Source: Aquarana catesbeiana (lineage: Eukaryota > Chordata > Amphibia > Anura > Ranidae). From it: a stretch of DNA of 64,000 bases. The notes below the pieces were generated by a model that saw nothing but the letters and a program-made list of their open reading frames with translations, was not told the origin of the DNA and did no database searches. Both the position numbers and the translations under genes were made by a program. Below are positions 36,911 through 46,847 of this stretch, piece after piece; within the stretch, counting starts at the first letter, position 1; each line of letters starts with the position of its first letter. The stretch spans positions 344,813,165-344,877,164 of the forward strand of contig NC_133330.1 in NCBI RefSeq assembly GCF_042186555.1, written 5' to 3'.

Positions 36911-37454
36911 ACAGCCCGCTCCTCCTCCCGGCTCTCTCCTCCTCTCCTTGCTGCTTCCAGGGCTGGGCTGACAGAAGTAGTGTTGCCGCTGTCACTACTC
37001 CTGTCAGCCTTATAGCAGAGGGAACTTGAGGCACCCCCCATCCCTACAATACACACTGCGCCCAGGGAAGCCGCCCCCTTCTGCCCACCCTGCGGCCACT
37101 TTGATGTATCTGACAAACTCTTCCTATATCCTCTTCCTTATACCTCATTGTAGTGTTATAATGAGAAGAGCTGCACCCCCCCCCCCCCCCCCCCCAGTCC
37201 TCCCTAGAGACGTGCAGCACTGTTTGCAAGCACCTCAACCTCTGAACCCACCAATATTGTAGGAGATGCCATGACTTATGTACAAGGCAGCTCGCAATGT
37301 GACTGCAAATGACATGAGAAGGAGGGAGGGGATTCTGCAAACACTGAGTACTATTGCCATGGTTGCACGGGAGGAATATGATCACTTTTGGTGGTTTTTG
37401 GAAGCCGTAGTTTGCGGCAGGCTTGAATATGCACACAGTTATCACCGCAACATT
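35376..37454. other. About 2 kb without a recognised gene
   Basis: 35376-36480 looks unique. 36480-36850 (ending near GCCGACAGCTGAGTGGCCAG) resembles a dispersed frog repeat by its AGTCAGGAACC/CAGGATCTGGAG style, from memory only. C run at 37177-37194. The 213-codon minus frame (36475-37116) includes a (GA)n-derived SLSL run and no known domain. Confidence 0.45.
36868..36910. repeat. (GA)n microsatellite
   Basis: About 20 GA units. Confidence 0.97.
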
Positions 37455-37469
37455 CATTGCAATGGTGAG

Positions 37470-37612
37470 GATGACTTTGGGGTCCAGTGCAAAATCTGGT
37501 GCAGCTGTGCCTGGGAGCCAATCAGCTTCTCTCACTCACAAAAACCTGGAAGCTGATTGGTTTCTCTGCAGAGCTGCAGCAGATTTTGCGCTCCAGTTTG
37601 AGTAAATCAACC
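37470..37612. mobile_element. Short palindromic MITE-like repeat
   Basis: The left part (TGCAAAATCTGGTGCAGCTG, then CCAATCAGCTTCT) and right part (GAAGCTGATTGGTTTCT, then CAGCAGATTTTGCGCTCCAG) are inverted copies around a spacer of about 22 bp. A related single arm is at 40008-40057. I know this palindrome as a frequent repeat in ranid frogs (memory). Confidence 0.75.
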
Positions 37613-37641
37613 TCAATGTGGAAACTGCTGATCTATAGAAA

Positions 37642-38621
37642 TTAGACATGTGCACCGCCAAAAAATGTGTTTGTCTTCATTTCATTCGTTTTTTTTTTTC
37701 CGTTTTTCGGGTCATTCGTTATGATCGCAATTCGTACATTCGTAAATTCTAAAATTTGTAAATTCTAAAATTCGTAAATTTAAATATTTGAAAATTTGTA
37801 TGTATGAGAATTTGTAAATTTGTAAATTTGAAAATTTGTAAAATTCAAAAATCTGAAAAATCGTAAATTTGAAAATTCGGAAATTTGAATATTCAAAAAT
37901 TTGTATATATGAGAATTCATAAAATTCGAAAAATCATAAATACATATATTCGAAAATTCGTAAGATTCTAAAATCCAAAAAATCATAAATTCGTAAATTC
38001 AAAAGTTTGAAAATCCGAAAGTTTAAAATAATAACTAACTATTAAATTATAGGTATTGGAATTTCCTTTCAAATTTGGCTGTTAGCGAACATAATGAATA
38101 TGAATTTATCTGAAGTTACAAATTATCTGAAATAACGAATGCTGCATCTAAAAAAATGGAACGGATCGCATTAATAGTAAATAATAATAGTAAAATATTT
38201 TTATTATTATTATTGTTATTTATTATTATTAATTTGTTACATTCTATTCGTTTAGATACGGCACTCCTTATTTCGGATAATTCGGACAAATTTCTAAGGA
38301 AATTCCAACACCTATAATTTAATGGTTAGTTATTATTTTGAATTTACAAATTTTCGAATTGAAAGAAAATTCCAACACCTATAATTTAATAGTTAGTAAT
38401 AGTTATTATTATTAGTTAATTATTATTTCAGATTTTCAAATTTTTGGGTTTTTGGATTTTCGAATTTATGAATTTTTGAATATTCAGATTTACAAATATT
38501 TGGAAAAAATCGTTAAACGTGTTTTTGTTAATTCGGATGTTTCCGAATTAATGAATTTTTTTGAATTCGAAATTCGTTAAAATAAAAAGTATTCGGAACG
38601 AAGCGAATTGCACTTGTCTAA
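37642..38621. mobile_element. AT-rich 980-bp element with terminal and internal inverted repeats
   Basis: The ends are TAGACATGTGCA and TGCACTTGTCTA, flanked by T/A so that a TA target duplication is possible. The interior is a mosaic of AAATTCGTAAATTCGAAAAT-type words. The segment near 38041-38077 (TTATAGGTATTGGAATTTCC) is matched in inverted form twice, near 38299 and 38367. No ORF is present. I infer a non-autonomous DNA transposon. Confidence 0.7.
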
Positions 38622-39593
38622 TAGCAATCTGCTTCCCCCTTTGGTCAGTGTAGGACCACCAGGCCAATGATGGGGTTTTGGCCCCCCGGATGGTTGCTAT
38701 GGGTTGCAGTACATGGAATTTGCAGCGTTCTCATTGGCTGTTTCCATGGCTCCTGGTCGGCAGGATAACATTTCCCATGGAGGAGATTTCCAATCTTTTG
38801 TATCACAGAAACTGGAGGATTACACAAGCGAGGGATTGATGCATTCAGATTTGTCCTGATTATGAAGAAGAACGATCGGCCTTGGCAGGTCCCTGCGAGC
38901 TTCTCCTGCGCCGGCGGAGACAATCGCTCCGGGAGACAAGTGATGATGTCTGAAGGAAAGCTGGAAAAGCCACCATGCAAATTTGAGTTTCTGTTGAGCC
39001 TGATTAAGTCCTCCAGGGTGGAGTCACTTCTTCAAAGCGATACCAGGCTGCTCCATGCATTCCATCGATGTGGCTCATTCCCTGAGTCAGCTGAGCGCAG
39101 AGCCGGCTCCTCCACCTCACCATCCTCACGCAGGGGTGCAGGGACAAGCTAGCAACCCAATGCAGAGCGGGGGCAGAGCTCCCCCCACCCCCCACCTGCA
39201 TAAGCTGTGATTGCTTCTGCAGAATAGGCTGCATGACTTTTGTGTCCCCCCCCGCTGAAGCACCCAAGGCAGCTGCCTCTGTTGCCTATCCCCTCAGCCT
39301 TGCCTGGCTGCACATGGATTTTATACATTATACATTTCATACATTTTATACACATATTTTATTTTATGGCCGGAAATCCACCAATCAAACGATCCGACGA
39401 GTTCGGCATTAGGATCTGCAGTGCTTGTGCATGTAAGAATTACACTAAAAATATACTCGTCAGTATCTGTACAAATCTGCAGGAAAAATTCCAAAATACA
39501 TTTCATATAAAAATAAACTGTCCTTCAGCTCCAGCCAGTGACTCCGCCTAGACTAGGATGATGTCATCAGTCTGCTGCAGGCAGGAGGGAGCA
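38622..39593. other. No gene recognised
   Basis: Apparently unique or decayed repeat sequence. TATACATTTCATACATTTTA lies at 39325-39350. Short frames only. Confidence 0.5.
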
Positions 39594-39925
39594 TTTCCTC
39601 AGTCTCCTCCCCCAGTGATCAGACTGTACATTGTAACTTTGCAGAAGGAGGAGGAGTCATTTCCTCAGTCTCCCCTCCCCCAGTGATCAGACTGTACATT
39701 GTAACTTTGTAGAAGGGGAGGAGTCGTTTTCTCAGTCTCCCCTCCCCCCAATGATCAGACTGTACATTGTAACTTTGCAGAAGGAGGAGGAGTCATTTCC
39801 TCAGTCTCCCCTCCCCCAGTGATCAGACTGTACATTGTAACTTTGTAGAAGAGGGAGGAGTCATTTCCTCAGTCTCCCCTCCTCCGGTGATCAGACTGTA
39901 CATTGTAACATTGTAGCAAGTCACC
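39594..39925. repeat. Minisatellite, period about 67 bp
   Basis: Five units of TTTCCTCAGTCTCCCCTCCC, CCAGTGATCAGACTGTACAT and TGTAACTTTGCAGAAGGAGG. The same unit sequence, with a longer spacer, builds the array at 56467-56762, so the two are related by dispersal. Confidence 0.95.
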
Positions 39926-40007
39926 AGGTGAGAGGCTGGAAAAGGAGCTGATCTGTGTCAGACATTTGTGAACACCTAGAACTGCACATGTATCAGGATA
40001 TAACTGA

Positions 40008-40400
40008 TTGGGGTTTATTTACTAAAGCTGGAGAGTGCAAAATCAGGCTCACTTCCACAAGCGTGCGCAATTATAAACTGTGACATGTTAGGTATCTATT
40101 TCCTCGGCGTAACGTCATCTTTCACATTATACAAAAAAATTGGGCTAACTTTACTGTTTTTTTTTTTTTCATTCATTAAAGAGTTTTTTGATTTTTTTCA
40201 AAATTGCGTTTGAAAAAATGCTGCGCAAATAAAGTGCGGCGTAAAATATTGCAACAACTGCCATTTTATTCCCTATGGTCTCTGCTAAAAATTATATATA
40301 TAATGTTTGGGGGTTCTGAGTAATTTTCTAGCGAAAAAATACTGATTTTAACATGTAAGCAACAAATGTAAAAAAAAGGCGTGGTCTTCAAGTGATTGTA
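40008..40400 (+). repeat. MITE arm joined to repeat R1 fragment
   Basis: 40008-40057 is one arm of the palindromic repeat of 37470 (TTTACTAAAGCTGGAGAGTG). From about 40065 the sequence is R1 (GTATCTATTTCCTCGGCG, GCCATTTTATTCCCTATGG, ATGTTTGGGGGTTCT). The other MITE arm is absent. Confidence 0.7.
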
Positions 40401-40841
40401 TACCACCAATGCGGAAGTTGTACCTCTAGGCGATCCTAGAATGAGGCTCACCTACAGGTACTGAATATATCTCCTAAAAGGGCGCCGATTAGGAGATATT
40501 TACCTTGTAGTGCGCCGATGACGTCATTGGTGCATGCGCTGTGAAGAAACTGCCCTCCGTGCCGTTTCTTCACTAGCAAATGCCGTGACTGACAGCTCTT
40601 GCACGCATGCGCAGGAGTGATGACACGCGACTCTGGCCAGTCACAGAAGGAGGAGGAGTCACAGAGCCGGAGTCTGCGGCCCTGGAAGGAAGAGGGGTGA
40701 AGATGGATACGGCCTGCAGCGGGGACATCGTGGGCTTCGTTTGCAGGTAAGTGGCACATAATGGGCTAGTATGCGATGCGATGCACACTAGCCCATTATG
40801 CTTTTACTTTGCAGGGGAAAAAAGAGGAAGTAAAATCCATC
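40401..40841. other. CpG-containing repeat-like sequence with hairpin
   Basis: 40758-40801 can form a hairpin: CATAATGGGCTAGTATGCGA pairs with CACACTAGCCCATTATG. The rest (TACCTACAGGTAC-type words, GCATGCGC) looks like a decayed dispersed element. No ORF worth calling; a 103-codon minus frame covers it by chance. Confidence 0.55.
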
Positions 40842-42407
40842 AGAAATGACACTTGTCTACAATGTAAAGTAGTGAGTGTACAGCTTGTATAACAGTGTAA
40901 ATTTGCTGTCCCCTCAAAATAACTCAACACACAGCCATTAATGTCTAAACCGCTGGCAACAAAAGTCAGTACACCCCTAAGTGAAAATCTCCAAATTGGG
41001 CCCAATTAGCCATTTTCCCTCCCCGGTGTCATGTGACTCGTTAGTGTTACAAGGTCTCAGGTGTGAATGGGGAGCAGGTGTGTTAAATTTGGTGTTATCG
41101 CTCTCACTCTCTCATACTGGTCACTGGAAGTACAACATGGCACCTCATGGCAAAGAACTCTCTGAGGATCTGAAAAAAAGAATTGTCGCTCTACATAAAG
41201 ATGGCCTAGGCTATAAGAAGATTGCCAAGACCCTGAAACTGAGCTGCAGCACGGTGGCCAAGACCATACAGCGGTATAACAGGACAGGTTCCACTCAGAA
41301 CAGGCCTCGCCATGGTCCACCAAAGAAGTTGAGGTCACGTGATCAGCGTCATATCCAGAGGTTGTCTTTGGGAAATAGACGTATGAGTGCTGCCAGCATT
41401 GCTGCAGAGGTTGTAGGGGTGGGGGGTCAGCCTGTCAGTGCTCAGACCATACGCCGCACACTGCATCAAATTGGTCTGCATGGCTGTCATCCCAGAAGGA
41501 AGCCTCTTCTAAAGATGATGCACAAGAAAGTCCGCAAACAGTTTTCTGAAGACAAGCAGACTAAGGACATGGATTACTGGAACCATGTCCTGTGGTCTGA
41601 TGAGACCAAGATAAACGTATTTGGTTCAGATGGTGACAAGCGTGTGTGGGGGCAACCAGGTGAGGAGGACAAAGACAAGTGTGTCTTGTCTACAGTCAAG
41701 CATGGTGGTGGGAGTGTCATGGTCTGGGGCTGAGTGCTGCCGGCACTGGGGGGCTACAGATCATTGAGGGAACCATGAATGCCAACATGTACTGTGACAT
41801 ACTGAAGCAGAGCATGATCCCCTCCCTTCAGAGACTGGACCGCAGGGCAGTATTCCAACATGATAACCACCCCAAACACACCTCCAAGACCACCACTGCC
41901 TTGGTAAAGAAGCTGAGGGTAAAGGTGATGGACTGGCCAAGCATGTCTCCAGACCTAAACCCTATTGATCATCTGTGGGACATCCTCAAACGGAAGGTGG
42001 AGGAGCGCAAGGTCTCTAATATCCACCAGCTCTGTGATGTCATCATGGAGGAGGGGAAGAGGACTCCAGTGACAACCTCTGAAGCTCTGGTGACCTCCAT
42101 ATCCAAGAGGGTTAAGGCAGTGCTGGAAAATAATGGTGACCACACAAAATATTGACACTTTGGGCCCAATGTGGAGATTTTCACTTAGGGGTGTACTGAC
42201 TTTTGTTGCCAGCGGTTTAGACATTAATGGCTGTGTGTTGAGTTATTTTGAGGGGACAGCAAATTTACACTGTTATACAAGCTGTACACTCACTACTTTA
42301 CATTGTAGACAAGTGTCATTTCTTCAGTGTTGTCACATGAAAAGAGAGAAGAAAAGATTTACAAAAAATGTCACTGAGGGGTGTACTTACTTTTATCAGA
42401 TACTGTA
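40842..42407 (+). mobile_element. Tc1-like transposon with long IR/DR-type ends
   Basis: Inverted repeats of about 164 bp (40842-41005 and 42160-42322) are nearly identical and carry an inner site TTAGGGGTGTACTGACTTTT. On the right, a further outer block ends GGGGTGTACTTACTTTTATC and then ATACTGTA at 42407. The outer block on the left is missing, so this copy has only one complete end. Between the repeats lies a transposase frame with one frameshift. The two related sites in one arm resemble the IR/DR layout known from Sleeping Beauty-type Tc1 elements. Confidence 0.9.
41137..42155 (+). pseudogene. Tc1-like transposase, single frameshift
   Basis: From ATG at 41137 (MAPHGKELSEDLKKR) to TGA at 42153-42155, the frame would give about 340 aa, the usual family length, if one frameshift is ignored. 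Residues about 10-50 form the paired-like helix-turn-helix region, with KKIAKTLKLSCSTVAKTIQ. The first catalytic Asp is D155 in WSDETK. The frame breaks after GGSVMVWG (residue 198), where 1 or 4 bases are missing near 41731. The second Asp follows in FQHDNHPKHTS. The third position, 34 residues further on, reads NPIDHLW, so Asp replaces the usual Glu. The start agrees with the family N-terminus. It probably encodes no active enzyme. Confidence 0.92.
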
Positions 42408-43163
42408 TACACCACATACAGTATACTTTATATACATTCTGATCCTGTATTTTGTAATTCCACTTAGAATGTTAATTTTATTTTATATTTTCAATTTTTT
42501 TTTTTGAAAATTTGCAATTTAGATTCCTCAAACAGATGCAGACGGGGGAAGATTTACAAAGCGTTTATCTAAGTCACTTCTAGTATTTCCTATTATTGAT
42601 ATTATTATTATTATTATTATTATTATGTCTTTGCCCCTCATATCATACAGTATTAATCACATTAACATGTAAATAGACAACGATTACCAAATGATTGATT
42701 GATACTGGAAGAAGTGTGTAATAATGTATAATGATATATAATAATGTGTAATTTGCATTTCACTGATAATATAACCAATTAATCCGTATAGAAGATCTAC
42801 AACGAAATATAGAAAATAAAATAAAAGAACAAAGAAAGAAAAGAGAAATAAAATAAAGACAAATCCTTTCTATTAGTAATAACGTTATTATTATTATAAG
42901 AATGTTATTTTTGCAATGAATCAGTCAGACAACCAATCGTACCACACCCAGTACATGGGGGAGGGGCTGCGGGGGATATGAGGATCTTCACAGGCCAATA
43001 AGAATCCCCTATATAAATCTGTGATGTCATTATATAATAATAAGACTCACAAGACTAATATGATTACATAACAAACCAAATATTCTCCAACCAGGAAATG
43101 ATTCTCAGTAAAACTTCCTCCACAAATATTCTTTACAAACTGCCCAAGTCAGCTGGAGGCATT
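42408..43163. other. No gene recognised; AT-rich
   Basis: AT-rich sequence with an ATT microsatellite at 42598-42626, a T-tract near 42490 and ATAATGTATAATGATATATAATAATG-like simple sequence near 42720. No credible ORF. Confidence 0.6.
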
Positions 43164-43313
43164 ACACAGTACTACTTCTCTTGTCCTGTATGTCGGGTGT
43201 AATTCTCGGTATCTGTTCTTATTCTGTATGTATGAACTCTACACAGTACTACTTCCCCTGTCCTGTATGTCGGGTGTAATTCTCGGTATCTGTTCTTATT
43301 CTGTATGTATGGA
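43164..43313. repeat. 77-bp minisatellite, left part (two units)
   Basis: Units start at 43164 and 43241 (ACACAGTACTACTTC, then GTCCTGTATGTCGGGTGTAA, then CTGTATGTATG). The second unit stops at TATGGA (43313), exactly where the LINE begins. The same array continues at 50218, on the other side of the LINE. Confidence 0.97.
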
Positions 43314-43451
43314 GATTTTTATTTGTAAAAACAAACAAGATACATAATAGCAAACTAACTGACTGAAAAGAACATAAATACAACAATTACTGACATGTTG
43401 TTTAGGTCAAAAACTTAGCAGTTAAAAAAGGGCATTAATAGGAAACAAATG

Positions 43452-46400
43452 TCACAATAAGACTCCTTTCCATAAGTCTATACTTCTCCAACATTTCCTA
43501 ATTTCCAAACCCTTAATCCATCGTAACTCGGATAACACTAAACCTGCAATTTTACTGGAGATAAACTGTTCATTATGCATGGCAACTTTAGTCCTTGCAT
43601 GCCATTGATAGTACTTGACTACGGTAATGATGATGTACATTGTCCCTCTATCTACACCGTGTATTGTTGGGGGAACACCATAAAGCCTGTCTGAGCAACT
43701 TAGGTTTTCCAACCTTTGGATCCCAACTCCAGCAGCTACTTCCTTCCAGACTTCACGGCTTCCCCAACAATCCACCAAGAAATGCTCCATGGACTCCTCC
43801 TGATTACAGCCCAAAGGGCAGATCCTTTCAGATGCGGCCAGACCTTTCATGTTCCCCCTCACATACATCTTCCCATGGAGAGACAGCCAGGCAATGTCAT
43901 GAAACTTTGAGGGTAATCTGGGGCTATTCAACAACTTTAAGCTTTCCTCCATAACAGCTGTAGTGCAGTCTCTGAGTACAAGTGGAGAACAGAAAAAGGT
44001 CCTACAGATCCTCCGGTATAACAATTTCCTTGGACTTTTTTCAAGGTAGGATTTCTCAATCCCCCACCTCCTCAGAGACTTCAGAGCTGAGTCCAGATAT
44101 GGTGGGAGATAACCCTGAGTACATCTCTTCCTCTTGAGAGAACCGCCCCGCATCCAGGACTCTGCACGAGGCAATATCCAGGCCCTAACACTATTTACCC
44201 ACGGAGGGCCAACATCGGAGTCCAAACACCCAAAATTAACTTTAAGAAACAGAGAATCAAAAAACACCTTAGGATTTATCATATTCAACCCACCCTCTTT
44301 GTTCAGCAGGTAAGTAACCCCTCTTTTTATTGGATTCAGTCTATTACCCCAGAAGAGCTGAAAAAACAGACTGAAGAGCCTTACAGAGAAAGATTCTGGC
44401 AACGGAAAAACCATAGAGACATATAGAAAGATAGGAATTAAGTACGTCTTCAACATTTTGACCCTTTCTCTGTAGGTCAACTTGCAATTCTTCCATCGCT
44501 GAACCCTTGCATTACCAGCATCCAATTTCTCCTCCCAATTTAGCCTGGCATTATCTTCCCTTCCAAACTTAACCCCTAAGATCTTAAGACAACTTGAAGC
44601 TTTTGCAAACTGGGGCAGATCAAAATCTGGATCACCCTGCAGTGTCCAGAGAGCTTCAGTCTTCTCAAAGTTGACAAGAGACCCAGAGGCCTCAGAGTAA
44701 GTTCCAATGGAAGCTGCTAGCAACTGGGCCTCATGGGAGGTGGACACCACTACAGTGACATCATCCGCATAAGCGAATACGGATAGGGCCGAGGCATGGG
44801 GCACAGGTACCCCCCGAAAATCACACTCCTGCAGTGATCTCAAAAAAGGATCAATGGCAAAAACATATAAGAGGGGACTCAAGGGGCAACCCTGCCTCAC
44901 CCCAGCCTCAACCCCAAAAGTACCGCCCTGCCACCCATTGATAAGTGGAAAACTCTCAGCTTTCCAGTATAAAGTTCTCAGCCAATCAACAAATAACCTT
45001 GGGATACCATACTTTAACAAAGTCGCCCACAGATACCCATGGTCAACCCTGTCAAAAGCTTTAGCTTGGTCTAAACTCACCATATACTTCCCATGCCTAA
45101 GAACCTTACACCTCTCAAAAGCTTCCCTCAAGGAAATGAGAGCACCATAAATATTCCGCCCTTTTACCGTGCCATACTGACAGTCTGTCAATAGTGCTGG
45201 AGAAAAACACTTCAACCTAGAAAATAATATTTTTGCCAGAATCTTCCGGTCTACATTTAAAAGGGCTATAGGCCTCCAATTCTTGATGTCATTAGGTTCT
45301 CTACCCTTGAACAGCAGAACTAAGGATGATACTCTCATGGATGGAGGCATCAGGCGTTTCTCCAAACAACTTTTAAACACATCCACAAGAATCGGAGCCA
45401 GGAGCTCTTTAAATTTCTTATAAAATTCAGCTGTAATGCCATCAGGTCCTGGTGCCTTCTTTTGACGTAATTTATCAATAGCTTCCCTAACTTCCTCCAC
45501 CGTTATGTCTGCTGTCAAAGGAGAAAAATCCAAATTATCAACAACAGGACCTGGAACCCGCCTCCAAGAACTGTGCCATCTTCTTCTTATCCAAACCCTT
45601 CTCCCGAAATAAGTCAGCATAGTATGATCTTACCACTCCCAGAATACCCTCCTGAGACTCCTGCAAAATCCCCTGGGAATCCTTCAGGCCCATCATTAAC
45701 TTCCTAGTCACCTTGTCCCTACAATTTTCAAAGGGATCAGGTGTCCCTGGGGATCCATAATCCCGTTCAAATACCAGGGAGTTGTATCTGCTATATTGAT
45801 ATTGACTTAGCTCAGATTTTACTTGATCAATCTTCCTCCCTGCCTCCAACCCGCCAGAATAAAGCGACTCCAGCTCTTTCCTCAGCCTGAGATAATAGCT
45901 ATATCTACTTTTCCCCATTTTAGCAGACAACTTCCTCAAGAGAGAAGAGATGTCCTTTTTAACATCCTCCCACCAATCCGCAGTACAGTCATAGAAGTCT
46001 AGTCTCTCATCATGGTGTTGCAAGAGGTTCTGTACTTGTTGCTGGACAGATACATCTTCTAAAAGATTAGAGTTTAGCCTCCATAGCCCCCTGCCCATAT
46101 CAGGATGCTTACAGGTTCCCAGACAAAAGTAAAGGGCCACATGATCTGAGTAAGGTACCAGCTTCTCACTCATATTGGTCACCAATTCTGTAGGACTTAC
46201 CAGTGCCATATCTAGTCTGCTTTTGATATTACCGCGAAAGAAGGTGAAGCCTGGCTTCCTGCCATTTTGTGCAAAAATATCACTTAAACCGGTTTGCAAA
46301 ATAATACGATTAAGAACTTTGGAGTCACTACCCACCACCCTACCAGAAGAACGGTCACTTGATGTCCTAGTGACATTAAAGTCTCCTACCATAACCACAG

Positions 46401-46845
46401 GGACTGATGTAAAAAGATATGATTTCACATCATTAAATAACCCAATTCTTCCTGCTATTGTTTGAGGCCCATATATGTTAATTAATCGGAGTCTCCTGCC
46501 GTGAATTGTTACCTCCAATATAAGACATCTTCCCATTGACACCTCAGTGAGTCTATGCACCGTCACATCCTTAGTATTGAAAAGGATGGCAACACCTGCA
46601 TAAGACTCCACAGCCAAAGACCAAAATGAGGGTCCTGTGTGCCACTCCCTCTCTGCCTCCCGCATAAGTCCAACAGATGTTAGATGTGTCTCTTGTAAAA
46701 AATAGACATCAGCATCCAGGTACCTGAGGTGTTCAAAAACGGCATGCCTTGTCCTCCTGTTTTTAATGCTGTTCACATTGCTGGAGACAATGTTTAGAGA
46801 AAAACCTGCCATCACAGCAAAGAGGAGAAAAAATAAGACCCCCAT
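43452..46845 (-). pseudogene. LINE ORF2: endonuclease-reverse transcriptase, one frameshift
   Basis: The reading begins at ATG 46845, overlapping the ORF1 stop. The first frame (46845-45538, 435 codons) is an apurinic-type endonuclease: N23 in SSNVNS, E52 in QETHL, D155 and N157 in GDFN, and D234-H235 in YSDH. The second frame (in phase from about 45560 to 43452) is the reverse transcriptase. It has APGPDGITAEF, SLDQAKAFDRVDHG with catalytic Asp, RQGCPLSPLLY, FAYADD (44760-44777) and LGVKFG, then a C-terminal CPLGC-x7-H-x4-C zinc motif near 43805. The total length, 3394 nt, is one more than a multiple of three. The shift falls in a GGG run near 45553-45557, so one extra G explains it. Without it the product would be about 1130 aa. 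It copies the element RNA at the nicked target. The frameshift may be an assembly error or a real inactivation. Confidence 0.92.
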
Positions 46846-46847
46846 TA
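46843..46847 (-). promoter_or_regulatory. TAATG stop-start overlap of ORF1 and ORF2
   Basis: On the minus strand the ORF1 stop TAA and the ORF2 start ATG share one A. Such overlaps allow termination-reinitiation of translation in some non-LTR retrotransposons (established for other families). Its use here is inference. A second in-frame ATG for ORF2 lies 11 codons downstream (MAGFSLNIV). Confidence 0.75.

Noticed and set aside
43314..43330. Poly(A) tail of the LINE
   Set aside because: The minus-strand end reads ACAAATAAAAATC rather than a poly(A) run, so a tail cannot be claimed.
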